A DNA stretch of 64,000 nt from Monodelphis domestica (Eukaryota; Chordata; Mammalia; Didelphimorphia; Didelphidae), in contig NC_077228.1 in assembly GCF_027887165.1 (NCBI RefSeq), positions 180,862,697-180,926,696 of the forward strand, written 5' to 3'. The notes beneath the pieces are model-generated. The model saw only the letters and a list, made by a program, of their open reading frames with translations, made no database searches and was not told where the DNA came from. The translations under genes and the position numbers were made by a program. Below are positions 23,405-35,400 of this stretch, piece after piece. How positions within the stretch are numbered: the first letter of the stretch is position 1; every line of letters begins with the position of its first letter.

Positions 23405-24190
23405 TGTAAGTGTGAAGAGTGAACCAAATTCTTTTTGTCTAACAATCTGCAACTTTTAAGTTAATCAGTCAAGAACTTAAGTACCCCTACTTAACACCTT
23501 ACTAGTCACTAAGTATGAGAGTTCAAAAGTGACTTGCTAGAGTGGGTGACAACTCCAGAGGTCACTGTACCCCTCCCTTGGGCAGTGCTAGGTAAATTGA
23601 AAGACTGCAATTGGTTCCTCTAAAGTGGGGAAGAGACAGGAAGCGACATGGAAAAAGGACTATAAAAAGTCCTAAACTTCTTGTACAAGAGACTTCTCCT
23701 TTGAAGCTCCTTGGAGTCTCTGCTCCTTGGATGTTCTCCTTTGGAGGACAGCTCCTTGGAGCTTTTGGACTTCAACATTGACTTGGAACTTTGGGCCTTT
23801 CGACTGGAGTTTTCAGCTTCGGGACTTTGACTTATGGCTTTGGAGCTTCTTAAAAGAGTTGGGGACTTTCTTGTTGGGTTCACTGCTGCCTCAGTGAGCT
23901 TAGCTCACAAGGCTTTTTCTGCAGTGGGACTTTGCCTGGATCCTGCCCAGTTTGCTGGTGAGTGACTAGGATTCCCACGTGGAGATTGGAACTCTGTCAG
24001 GGAGCGAGCTTCATTTCACCAGATCAGCATTCAGGATAGGCTAGGCAGTCTCCTTACCTCTTTCCCTTCCACATTTCCCTCTTTTTACTAATATTCCAAT
24101 TAAACAAAAATTGTTAAAAGCTGCTAATAGTTTTCCCAACTCAAGGAATAATAATCAGCAACCACTTTTTTATAACTCTTAGTCAAAATC
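23405..24190 (+). mobile_element. Solo LTR fossil of an endogenous retrovirus (class I-like)
   Basis: About 0.8 kb with an LTR-like layout: a TATA-like ACTATAAAAAG, a 3' region CTAGGCAGTCTCCTTACC-TCTTTCCC, and a terminal AT-rich part. The 3' half is recognisably related to the element at 62.4-63.0 kb. No internal retroviral genes adjoin it. Boundaries are approximate. Confidence 0.5.
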
Positions 24191-25019
24191 CCAATTTAAC
24201 CATTATATAAGAATCTAATGAGATATATGTTAAGTACTTAGCACAATGCATAACAAGTGTTATATAAATGTTAATTTTTATTAAGTTTGGGGAATAGGAT
24301 GGAAGTGTCAGAAGAACAAATTGAAAATAATCAATGCAGTAATTGAGTCAAACTTGGGTTTGAATCCCAGATCTAATTCTTGGCTCTGTGCTATTCAACT
24401 TTTTAAAATAAATAAGCTGCATAAAGACATAGATGCTATGCTTGTCAATATCACAAATGGATGAGAAACTGTCAAAGCTAGCTACCATATTGGATGACCT
24501 AAGTTCAGAACTGAAAAGATGGGTGAAATTTGGGTGAGTTATATAACCCCTCAGGGCCTCAGTCTTCTCATCTGGGAAGTGAGAGTTCTGAACAAAGAGA
24601 GAATGAGGGGCCCAACTGAACAGAGTAAAATGAAAGAGAAGAAATGTGAAATTCTGTACTACCATCCAAAATAAATTTTACGAATAAACGTATGAGAGAG
24701 AAGCTAGACAACAGTTTGTGTGGAAAGAAATGGATGTCTTAAAGGACTGCAGTGAAGTCAGCAATGAGCTGTGTCATTCAAAATAAATCTAATAAAAGTT
24801 CTAGGCTATCTTGTATTAAGAGTAGCATTAGCCAGGATTAGATAGACAAGAGTCCCACTACACTCTTCCCCAGCCAGACTATACCTGTAGTATTATGTTC
24901 CGGTCTGTGTCTTCCTTTGAATAAAAGCTAAAATCCCATCATCTGCAAGAATCTTTTCCTGAAAAATCTTTCTACTTGATTTCTGTTAAGGGTTTGGTAT
25001 AGATATATGATCAAAGAAT

Positions 25020-25830
25020 ATGAACAAATAGTTCTTTAAAAGAATTGCAAACTATTAACAACTATATAAAAGAATGCTGCAGATTACCAAGAGACATACA
25101 AATCAAAAAAAAAACCCTGAGATTCTTCCTCACCCAGCAAATTGATATAGATGACAGAAACTGGGAATAGTCACTGTTGGAGGGATGATGGGACAGTACT
25201 AGTGCACTGGTGATGATGCTGGAGATCAAAACAATTATTTTGGAAAAGAATTTGGAATTATGAAAATACAGTCAAGTGACTAAAATGTCTAGTCTGACCC
25301 AGAGATTCCATTACAAGGAATAACCCCCATTGATAGGAAAAAAAATCAAACATCAAAATACAGAGAGGTTGAAAACAAAGCATATTTCCATTGTTTGGGA
25401 AATGGATAGAAAAATTATGGTATGTGAATGTAATGGACTATTACTGTGCTATGAGAAATAGCCTAAGTGATGAATACAAAGAAGTGTGGAAAGACTGACT
25501 TTGACTGATTCAGAGTAATAAATGGAGCCAAGAAAACTTACACAAAAGGACAGCAGTGAAATAGAAAGGCCAACAGAAAAAAAATAAATGGGAATATTGC
25601 AAAATTATTAAAAACAAAAACAAGGAAGGCTTGAAAGATATGAGAAGATATTTCCATTCCTTGCCTAAAATGCCTTAGGCATTGTACATTACACATTTTC
25701 AGTCTTTTTTGATCAAAGTTATGTTTTATTTGATATTGTTCAGTTATGCTGAATTTTTTCTTTTCCCTTTTTTGACTTTAAAAAATACTGTTATTTGTAA
25801 TAACTACCTTGGATGAGAAAGCATGGGCTG
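25020..25830 (+). repeat. Old L1 ORF2-end and 3'UTR
   Basis: AACTATTAACAACTATATAAAAG, GGGAATAGTCACTGTTGGAGG, GTCTGACCCAGAGATTCC and AGCCAAGAAAACTTACACAA occur in the order expected for L1 ORF2 end to 3'UTR, with many frame breaks. Confidence 0.65.
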
Positions 25831-25879
25831 CAGAGGCTGGTGATATAAAAACAGACAATAAAACCTTTCTTTAAAGCAC

Positions 25880-26065
25880 CTTTCCCAGTCTCCTTAACAC
25901 TAGTGCCTTCCCTTTTGAGATTAGTCCCAATTCATCTGCTATTTATCTTGTTGGTTCATAGGTGATAGTTGTTTACATGTCCTTGAAGGCAAGAATTATT
26001 TCTGTCTTTATTCCCAGTGATGAGCATAGTGCTTAGCACACAGTAGGTGCATACATGTTTGATTT
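25880..26065 (+). repeat. LINE2 3'-end relic
   Basis: CTAGTGCCTTCCCTTT, GGCAAGAATTATTTC, and CATAGTGCTTAGCACACAGT plus AGGTGCATA are the classic LINE2 3' tail. Confidence 0.7.
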
Positions 26066-27637
26066 CTGGACCCATTTTAAAGACACTGAGAAGATGTAGA
26101 CTACTGTCAGGACATCCAAAATAAGGAAGCACCTTGAGATCATACCAAGAGAAGACAAGAAAGTTGTCTTGGAGTGTTTAAGGAACTGTCTTGTGGGGTG
26201 CCAGAGAACAGAGCCAGGAGCAGTGTGTGGAACTTACAAAGGTGGCAAATTTAGACTTTTGCTGAAAAAAACTTCTTACCAATTAGAGCCATCTCAGTGA
26301 AACAGACTATGCAGGAGACAGTGGGTCAGCAGAGATCTCTAGTTAAAGAGGGGCCTGATCTTCCCCATCAGCCAGGAATGTTACCAAGAATGTCCATGAT
26401 CAGGTGCAGGCAGGATGAGAGGAAGGACCTCTGTGATTCCTTTGGAGGGTTTGTGACTTACTAGGTGGGTGAACATGAGCAGGTTACTTCCCTTTTCTGG
26501 ATCTTAAGTTTTCTGGCTTCTTCATGTATGAACTGGGGATAATGATACTTAATAGTCCAACTTCCTAGAGCTGTCAGGATCACAGAAATTCAGGTGGGGG
26601 ATAGACTAGACTGGGGGTTTTAGTAGAATAGATGAGGAAAAGCTTTCTACGTTTACAAGTTGGCAGCGTCTTTGTGATTTCTAGTATTAGAGTTGCCCAG
26701 AACACTGAAGTTAAATGACTTGTCCAGCATCACACAGCCAAAATACTGCCTCTTAAGGAGATGTAAGCTGCTGTTATTATTGACATCCATACAAAGAACC
26801 CTAGAAGTCTGTCTGACTTTTCATTTTATAAAGGAACTGAAATCAGTAGGGTCAAATAGCTAGTGAGAGAGCTGTGATTAAAACCCAGGGCCTCCGATAG
26901 CCAGTCCACTGCCCTGTGTAAAAGGTGGAGAAGAGGGCTGGATCAAATCTAACCACTCAGCTTTACTGTATCCCTGGTGCTAATGACTGCACCAAGAGTG
27001 CATCTTTCATCCAAGTCTACCAAGGCCTACTACACGAAGCCTGTGAGCCAGGAGATAGTATCCCTTTGGCCTATGCATCAGTTCATCAATGCTGTCCTCA
27101 CTGCCACTGGGCAAAGAAGAGTGAACAGTAGAACTTTCCAGAGAACTTCTGAGCGCATGGGGACCTGTGGGGCAACGACTCTGGGATCTGAGCATCAGGG
27201 ACTCAGTGGCATTCTCTTCCCTCTCCAGGGACAGACAATATTAGGCTGTAGTCTAAGGACATGCCTTGAGGAAAGTGTTTACATTTGTTTGGAACAGTCC
27301 TTTTGCTGATGGACACATCTGCGCCCCAAGGCCAGCTCTAAACTTCTTGTCATCCCTGGGCACCCTCCTATTGGATTTTTTTTAAACCCCTTTTTAAAAA
27401 AAGTTTTTAAGCCCTTACCTTCCATCTTAGAATCAATACTGGGTATTGGTATTGGGTATTGCTCTGACCCCTATGTATGTCCAGGCATCCTCAACCTCTG
27501 CCCAACTCTAGTCTCTCCAGTGATACTATGTACCACCCAGTAAAGGAAATGCCTTGGATTGAGTCTGAAAAACTTAAGTGCTAGTCCTGCCTGCTTCTGA
27601 TGGTGTGGCTTTGGGCTGGTCACTTCTCCTTGTAACC
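26066..27637. other. Intergenic stretch with MIR relics and a partial SINE; no gene supported
   Basis: MIR-type phrases occur at 26,700-26,760 (TTAAATGACTTGTCCAGCATC) and 26,820-26,910. A truncated antisense tRNA-SINE lies at about 27,378-27,460. Open frames at 26,925-27,309 are up to 110 codons, overlap each other in two frames and show no recognised domain or splice context. Confidence 0.5.
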
Positions 27638-27639
27638 GT

Positions 27640-28430
27640 GAAAATGTGGTTTGCCAAGACTGTGAATTGCCAAAACTGTAAAGGTTTCGGCCAAACTGTA
27701 AAGATAATTTTTAGTGTCTTGATTTAAAATCTAAAATTAAGCGGTCACCATGGGAAAATTCCCAAATATGAAAATACCCAAGTCAGCTGGGTTTTACAGA
27801 GATTTTAATAAATACAAATGAAGGAATTAAGGGAAAGAGAAAGAGAAAATAGTAGAAAAGGCTTAGGCCAAAGCTAAGGAAAAGTAAGTCGGTCTTTTAT
27901 CATTCACCACAAGATCGTCTCAAGCAAGCTCCAGTCCTCCACTGAACTCCTGAACTCCTCCACTGAGTTCAATCCTTCTCCTTTTAAAGAAATTTTCTCT
28001 TATGTCACTTCCCTTAAATTTTCACATCTACCAATCACAATAGATGCTTTTTTCCAGGACTGCCCATTCTTAGTTCTCATCTTCTTTGGTTAGATAAAAT
28101 CTTGTGAGTACTTCACACCTCTTTTGTTAAGCTTGCCTTTTGTAAGTTGCTTGACCTTTTAGGTATTAATTTGAACTTTATAGGTACTGAGCATCTTTTT
28201 GTATTAGATCTAAAAATAGACCTAGCTTTACTATAAGTTATGAGTTAGGGACTTTTCATTGTTCAGTCAGAAGTTTGCAACTTTATTTTCCCCTAAGGCA
28301 CTGTCTGAGTAGGGTGAAATAATTTTAAAAGTTCTCAAATACATTACTGATCAAGAACCTCCATTGTTACAATAGGGGAAAAACTTAACCAAATCTTCTA
28401 AGGTACAGTCTGAGCAGTTTTAAGATTCAC
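27640..28430 (-). mobile_element. Solo LTR fossil, antisense, same family as the element at 44.0-45.0 kb
   Basis: Read on the - strand it shares long ordered blocks with the 44 kb element: CTGAACAATGAAAAG, AGTACCTATAAAG, AGGAGTTCAG, CTTGTGGTGAATGAT, TTAAAATCTCTGTAAAACCC. The family looks like a class I endogenous retrovirus LTR with no internal region. Ends are approximate. Confidence 0.6.
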
Positions 28431-28489
28431 ATCCTGAAGTCCAATTTCCTCTGTCACATGAAGGGCTTGTACAAGAGCAGTGATTCCCA

Positions 28490-28640
28490 AACTGGGTTCC
28501 ACAGAAGGGGAAGGGAAATATTTATAGAGCACCTACTGGGTACCAGGCACTAAGCTAAGTACTTTACAAATATTTCATTTGATCCACACAAGCCTGGGAG
28601 GCAGGTGTTAGACCCTGAGAGATGGCACAATACCATTAGG
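28490..28640 (+). repeat. MIR/LINE2-type dispersed repeat fragment
   Basis: ATTTATAGAGCACCTACTGG, CCAGGCACTAAGCTAAG and GATCCACACAAGCCTGGGAG are typical of old mammalian CORE-SINE/LINE tails. Confidence 0.5.
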
Positions 28641-29329
28641 GGTTCTATTAGAAATAGTGCTATTCTCTCTCAAATATGATAAACTGAGCTAACCTAGTAT
28701 AAATTATGAAGTTGTATCTAAAATATATGTATATACAACAACTTTTTTTGGTATGAAGACAATTTCATCTATTTCATTCCAAGATTTTCTCTACCTCCCC
28801 ATTAATTCTCAGAGGATATTTCATACCCTCCCGCCTCTACCCTCTGGACCAGTATTTCAACAATATATTGCAAGGCGCAAATTAATGTTCTGTGGCTGAA
28901 TTAGTATGGGAACTCCTGGTCTTGAAGGTCCATTCCATTTCCAACAAGCCATGATTCTCAGCTACAAGCTTTGATTGTCCATCAAATGTGCAGGTGGGTG
29001 TGCTTGCCACATGTAAACTATAGTCAACACTAGGGTCTTTGGTTCCCCAAGTTGGCAATGATCCTAGTCCTGTAGGGTTGGTCATTCTCAGCCTCAGCCA
29101 GAATTCAGCCAGTGGGACTCAGTAGAGACCTGGGGGTGGGGTGGGGGCAGGGTGTGAGGATGGAGAAAGGGAGAATGGTTGATGTGTCCAGGGAGGAGAT
29201 TGGAGTTAGTCCAGCTGTCCCTCCGTCTGGGCTTGATGTTTTATGGATAAGGCATTGGCTAAGTCGAGTCTTGGCTGGCCACAGGAGCAAGGCCACAAGG
29301 GTTTCTCCCCTTTGTCTCTTGGTCTCTGT
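28640..29329 (-). other. Probable SUMF2 3'UTR and downstream region
   Basis: On the - strand this follows the stop codon. I see no canonical AATAAA within the first 300 bases; ATTAAT-type near-matches occur near 28,880 and 28,800, so the transcript end is uncertain. Overlapping open frames on the + strand here are GC-driven shadows of the last exon. Confidence 0.35.
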
Positions 29330-29414
29330 TCACAGTTCCCCAGAAGGCCGGCCTGGGCTGGCTGCACAGCGGAAGCCCAAGTTGTCCGAGGCAGAGTCTG
29401 GAGTGTTGCCCATC
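29330..29414 (-). CDS. SUMF2: SUMF2 exon 9 and stop codon
   Basis: After the acceptor CTGATGGTAG it reads (R)[18 protein letters not shown] then SPGRPSGEL and TGA. The second conserved cysteine is here. The end SGEL corresponds to PGEL in human, which is reported to act in ER retention. Confidence 0.95.
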
Positions 29415-32400
29415 CTACCATCAGAGAAAGTGGGAAGAAAAGAACCAATGGACCAAGACCTGTGATAGCACTTCCCCTCTCCAACCCCTCGGGAGCCCCA
29501 AGCCTTGAAGCCATCTAGGGCCAAGGGAAGGAGAGGCCCTGAGCCAGGAATTCAGGGAAAGGACCAGAAAAAGAAGGGGCAGATTGGGGACAGGGCTGGG
29601 AAAGATCTGAGAGGTTGTTATTCAGTTTATTTAAATTCAGGATCTTAAAAACAAAACACTTGATTCAACCAACTGTTCTATGGCTTCAGACAAGTCCTTT
29701 GTTCTCCCACCAATCAGTCTCCCTCAGTGAAACCAGAAGAGGTCTAAGGTCTAACCTTCTAAGAAATAGTAACAATATTGTTTATACTCTGTTTTATGAA
29801 CTTTTCCACCCACACAATCCCCAGTGAGGAAGATCAAGGCAAGGCCTAGAACAGAACCCAATTCTCTTGCTTTCCAGAAAAGGAATTGCTATTCCATAGA
29901 CTCAAGCTGAAAGAGCCCAGAGCCCCTATGAAAAGTCTCTTAGGGGCTGTGGACTTTTTTCTAGATTTTTAAAAACCTGACAGTCAAAAAGGAGCTCCAT
30001 CAGCTGAGAGATGGAGGGAAAAGCCTTAGTCAGGACCTCGAGTTTCTAAGCATGGCTGTCATTAATTCACTATGTGACCTCAGACTGGTCACTTTGCCTC
30101 TCTAGTACTCTTTTTACCTAGAAAATGAGACCACAATAAATGCCTCAGGATGGCAGTGTGGCTGCAAAAGTGCTTTGAAAGTGTATTGGGAGAGAATTAG
30201 GGCAGCTAGGTTGCTCAAGGGATAGAGAGCCAGACTTGGAAAGGAGGTTCTAGGTTCATATCTGGCCTCAGATACTTTCTAGCTGTGGGACCTGTGGCAA
30301 GTCACTTAACCCCATTGCCTAGTCTTTACCACTCTTCTGCCTTAAGATAGAAGGTAAGAGTTTTTTTTTTTTTTTTAAGAGAGAGAGAACTATAACTTTT
30401 GACAAATTCTTTCAGGTCAGAGGACTTAACAAATCCCATCTCTGATATGTACTGTCTTGGTATCCTTAGGCCTTCTTGGGCCTCAATTTACTCACCATAA
30501 AATAAGTAAGTTGGGCTAGATAGCCTCTAAGGTCCCTTCTCCTACAGATCTATAATCCTATAAATCACATTAACCTCTACAGGCTGCAGTTTCTTCATCT
30601 GCAAAATGAAGGGGTCAAACTAAAAAAGGCTCTTAAGGCACCTTCCAACTCTCTATTAATGGTTTGAAGACCACTTACCAGACTACACCCTTCCTAGAGC
30701 CACTGACTACCTCAAAATGTTGATGTGGGATTTTCCCTCCTCATCCTTCCCGTACAAGAGTGAAGTTGGGAATTGGGAGGTAGCACAAAAAGCTGGAGCC
30801 TGAATAATATAAACATGGGGCCTAGAGCCCCTGCACTCTAGGCTGGATATAAAAGGCTTTTTTCTCCCCAACTTCACGGGAAGCTTGACTGACAAGGGAA
30901 ACTGGGTTAAAGAGAAGTGTTCTTCCCTGATACCAACTCCGTGCTTCCTTCCCCCTGGAGCCTAGGCTTTAGGATCATGGCTCTAAGGGTCAGAAGGGGC
31001 CTCAGCATAGCACCCTCTTTTTGCAAATGAAAAAAACTGGGGCCTAGAGAAGTGTTCCAGGTAAGTGGCTTTAATAAAACTCATATTTGAGACCTGTGTC
31101 TCCAAGTTCACTACTACCAGAAATTCCTGGCTCCTCTCCTCCCCTAGAATAGGGCTCACATCCTTACCTGGTAGTGACTCGGGCCCGGTGGTTGGCTGAA
31201 CCTTCAGCTGTGTCAATCCAGGATGCTCCCCTCAGCACCCTCCTGTCTTGGCCAGGGACAGGAGGTCCATAAGTGGATGCTGTCCACTCCCACACATTGC
31301 CCATGAGGTCATATAATCCTGATGAATGGTAGGCAGACTCAGTTCAGGGAATAAGACTGTACTTGGCAACCCAAGACCACCCCACCTACTCTGGAGGTGA
31401 GAAGGGATAGAAGTGGATATTCTCTTCCTGAAAACTGGGGACTCCTAAGATTAAGGACCCGCCAGAGAAAGCTTAACCCAAGCTTGGGAATCTGAGGAAC
31501 TACATGCTAGGGCCTGGACTAGAATTGAGATTCGCTTTACCATAGTTGTTTTGGGGAGGAAAAGCATCTACAGGTGAGGCTCCATGGAAACCATCCTCAG
31601 CTGTATCAGCCTGGGGGAATTTGCCCTGGGAGGAAAGAAATCAGAATCAGAGTTTTCCCACAGGAGCAGGTAGGACAGGCCCAGGCCGGCTGGCCAGCCA
31701 GCCACATTGCCTTGGAGGGGGGTTAAATTTAGGGTCCAGACCTGGGAATTCCCTGTGCTCCCACCTCAGTATTCCCTTGGCTGCCACTTCCCCAATGTGC
31801 CAGGAATGTACAAGGAGACCTGGGCCTTCCTGCCCTTGGGCCACAGGCATCTCTGTCCCAGGGGAGAGGAGTATGAGGAGCCTCACCTGCCATAGGTTGG
31901 TGCGGTTTGGCTGGAACTGGTTCCCCCAGGGGTATACTCGACCTGCCAGAAAAGGAGAGATAGGAGACTGGGGAGAAGGAACCAAAAGAGGAAGGAGATG
32001 GGGAAAATGGACAGAGAACAGAAGGAGAAAAAGGAAATGGTAAAATGGGAGAGGGTAAGATGGAACAGAAGATAAAGGTGAGGGGGAATAAAAGGAAAGT
32101 AATGAGCAAAAGGAGAGAATGGGGAGAAGAGAGGGAGAAATAGAATCAGAGGGAAGGGGAGAGAGGATCTTATCTGTCCTGGCTCTTCATTCAATTCAAC
32201 TGCCAGGTTGAGTTTTGGGGTTTTTTTCTGGAGGCAATAGGGAGCAAGTGAAAATTTTTGAGTAGGGAAGTAACAGACTGGAGCCTTAGGAAGATTATTT
32301 TGCCACCTGTGTGAAGAATAGCTTGGAAGAGAGATTAGAAGCAAACATGAGGCTATTGCAATAGCCCTCGCCAAGAGGTGACAAAAGCCTGAAGGAGGGT

Positions 32401-35400
32401 GGTGTCCGGGTGAGTGGAGAAAAGGGGATGGACATGAGACAAAAGAACTAACAAGTCTTCCTATTAAGGGATTTATACACATCAGTCTCCTGAATATACC
32501 CCTGGAAGTCTCCCCCACTCACCTCCCCTGCCTCTAAGGCACATATATCTATAACCAAAAGGTGTCTTAGATAACCATCTACTCTGATCTCATTTTACTG
32601 ATAAGGAAACTAGGCCCAAAGAGGTTAAGGGAACTTGTCACACAGCTGTTCTGACCCACTGCCTCTCATCCTCTGTAAGGCCTCACCACTGCATGAGGGA
32701 AGACCAACATACCCTTCAGCCCGCCCCGGGCAGCAAACTCCCATTCCTCCTCCGTGGGCAGCCGCTTGCCTCTCCAGGCACAGAAAGCTTGGGCATCATT
32801 CCAGCTCACATGCAGCACCGGGAAGTCTAGCCGGTCTCGGATGCCAGAACCTGGACCTGCAGGCTGATTGGGTGGGAAGGGGGTGGGAGAGACGCCTGGA
32901 GAAGGACAGAATCCCTAGATCCCTAAGATGGGACTATTGGGCTTAGCCTTCATCATTCCATATGACAGTGAAGGAGGGAAAAGAAAATGTGTTGAGGAAT
33001 GAGAGGTAACAGAAAGGATAGTGTTAACAGCTCATTTCCATAGCCTTTCAGGTTCCCAGAGTGCTTTTGAAACAACCAACCCTTGAGAAAGCTAGGACAG
33101 TATGGTTACTCCCATCCTGCATATGAGCAAAAAGGAAGAGACAGCTTTAAAGCTTCATAATTTAGGAAGATCCTTAGAAGTCACTGAGTAGGGATGACTA
33201 GGTAGTAATGAATAGAGCAGCAGGCCTGAAGTCAGGAAGGTTCAAATCTGGCCTAGGATCCTTTCTAGCTGCGTGACCTTGGGCAAATCACTTAATCCCA
33301 ATTGCCAAGCCCATGCCACTCTTCTGAATTGAATTGATACTAAAACAAAAGGTAAGTTTTTTAAGTTACTGATTATAACTTTCTTTATGAATGATGCATG
33401 GGAGGTCCAGAAAAAGGAGGGTGACTTGCCAAAAGTCTCATAGTGGCATAATTGGGATTCAAATTAGGACACTAGGAAAAGAATGTTTGTCTTGGGGGAA
33501 ATCTTAGTTATCCAGTCACATAATGAGATTTAGAACTGGAAGGGACACTAAAGATCATCTAGTCCAACCTCTTTGTCTCATGAAGGAGGAAATTGAGGCC
33601 CAGGTGACCTGCCTCTCAGATCACAAAGCTAGTCAAAAAGAAAGCCTAGAATTCAAACTCAGATCTTCTGGCTCCAAATCTTTGGGTCAAATATTTCATC
33701 TGAATTATTGTCATACAAGGCTATTGTTTCTGGGGACAAGAGAAGGTCAGGTTTCCAGAAAGGGACCACAAAGGGGCAGAGGTTAGAGGGATGAGGACAT
33801 AGGAGACAACCTCACCTGCCTCCAAAATGCCTTTTCCACTGGGAGCCACCAGGGTGCAGACTGCAAAGAGATGAGGACCAAATGAGCTGTCCTGGTTCCC
33901 AATCTACTGTCCCTCCCATGCCCACCCCAATCTCGTCTGGGTCAGAGCAAAGGATATGGGGCAAAAGCTGTGGGAACTCGGTGAAGATGCTGGTGGTGCC
34001 GAGTAAGACTGGTGCCATCTTCCTTCCCAGAGATCTTTCAGAGAAGGCTCCTTCCCTTCCTGCAACCTTTGAATCGCCTCCCCAACCCACATTGTTGTCT
34101 AGATAGAGGGTCTGAGCCAGATGACATCTGATGGCCATGTCAGTTTCAAATCCTGAGGTTTTGGTTTTCCATGAACTACTTTCTACCAAGTTGAAAAAAA
34201 ATGGGAATGGACTCAGAGCTTTTGAATAGGTATGTAGTCTCTCTAACCCTTGATTTTCTATGATGTAATACACAAAATGTTAAGAGCTAGAAGAAAATTT
34301 AGGGGTCATCTGACAGGAATTAAAGCCTAGAGCCTCACTGTGGCAGCACACAAGTGCACAGTGGACACTTCAGGGTTCTAGTCCCCTTCTTCCCCACCCC
34401 TCTGTCCAGCCTTCCAAAGCAAGCACTTTCTTCCTCAACTCTCTGGTAATCTGGGGGCTTGAATTTGCCCTCTGGGCACTCAAATTGGGAAAAGGTTAGC
34501 CAACCCTGGCCTAGGATCTCACCTGTTCTCCCTGTACCTGATTCTAAGATCTGATTCTTCATGACAGAACCAGATCTAGGCCCACCTCTGCCTCCATTTC
34601 TCTCCCTAGCTCCTTCCCTAGTATTTTGTCCCATTTCCCATCCACCACTCACCACACCTCCAGTCCCTCTTACCTCCAGCTTCTGGGTCACTTTTTTTTT
34701 CAGCTCATCAGACACAAAGTCTTCAAAAACAAAACTCCACCCAAATGACTCAGCTTCTGTCTGGTACTTCTTCTGCCTGACAAATTCCCTGGGAGGGGAC
34801 ATATTGCCCAGCTTGTCATTCATGCTCTTTCATTCATTTGTTCAACAAACAGTTGCTGAGTGCATTGTACTCAATTCTCCCTGAGGATCCAAATATGAAT
34901 AAGGCCTGGTCCCTCCCCTCAAGCAACTGACAATCTAGTACAGGAGATGAGACATGTACACAATTATAATACAGAGCAGAGGGGCACAGGAACATAAGAA
35001 AGGTACAAAACACTTTGAAGAATCTATAACGCTTATCACTGGTGAATTGTTTCAGCCATATACAACTCTTTGTGGCCCCATTTGGGGTTTTCTTAACAAA
35101 GATACTGGAGAGGTTAGCCATTTCCTTCTCCAGCTCATTTTACAGATGAATAAACTGAGGCAAACAGGGTTAAGTGACACAGCTAGTGTCTGGGGACTGG
35201 ATTTGAATTCCAGTCTTCCTGACTCCAGGTCTGATACTCTATCCACTATGCCACCTAGCTACCTATTAGGGTTTTTTTTCTTTTTGGAGAGGGAAGAGTA
35301 TCTGTGATTTTCTTTTCTATTACTGCACACACGCACACACAAGCCCAGTCAAATGCTGGAAGTGGGGTGCAGAGAGGAGGCCTCTTATTAGAAAAACTTC

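Noticed and set aside
26925-27309. Two overlapping open frames of 68 and 110 codons on the + strand.
   Set aside because: No homology or domain recognised, no splice or promoter context, and overlapping in two frames.
20281-29329. Search for PHKG1, CCT6A, SEPTIN4 or RAD51C, the human neighbours of SUMF2 and TEX14.
   Set aside because: No exon-like match to kinase, chaperonin, septin or RecA-type sequence was seen anywhere in the window.
31546-32518. Several long open frames in SUMF2 introns on both strands (up to 211 codons).
   Set aside because: They come from the low-stop polypurine tract and shadows of exons 6-7; only the phase-consistent exon pieces match SUMF2.
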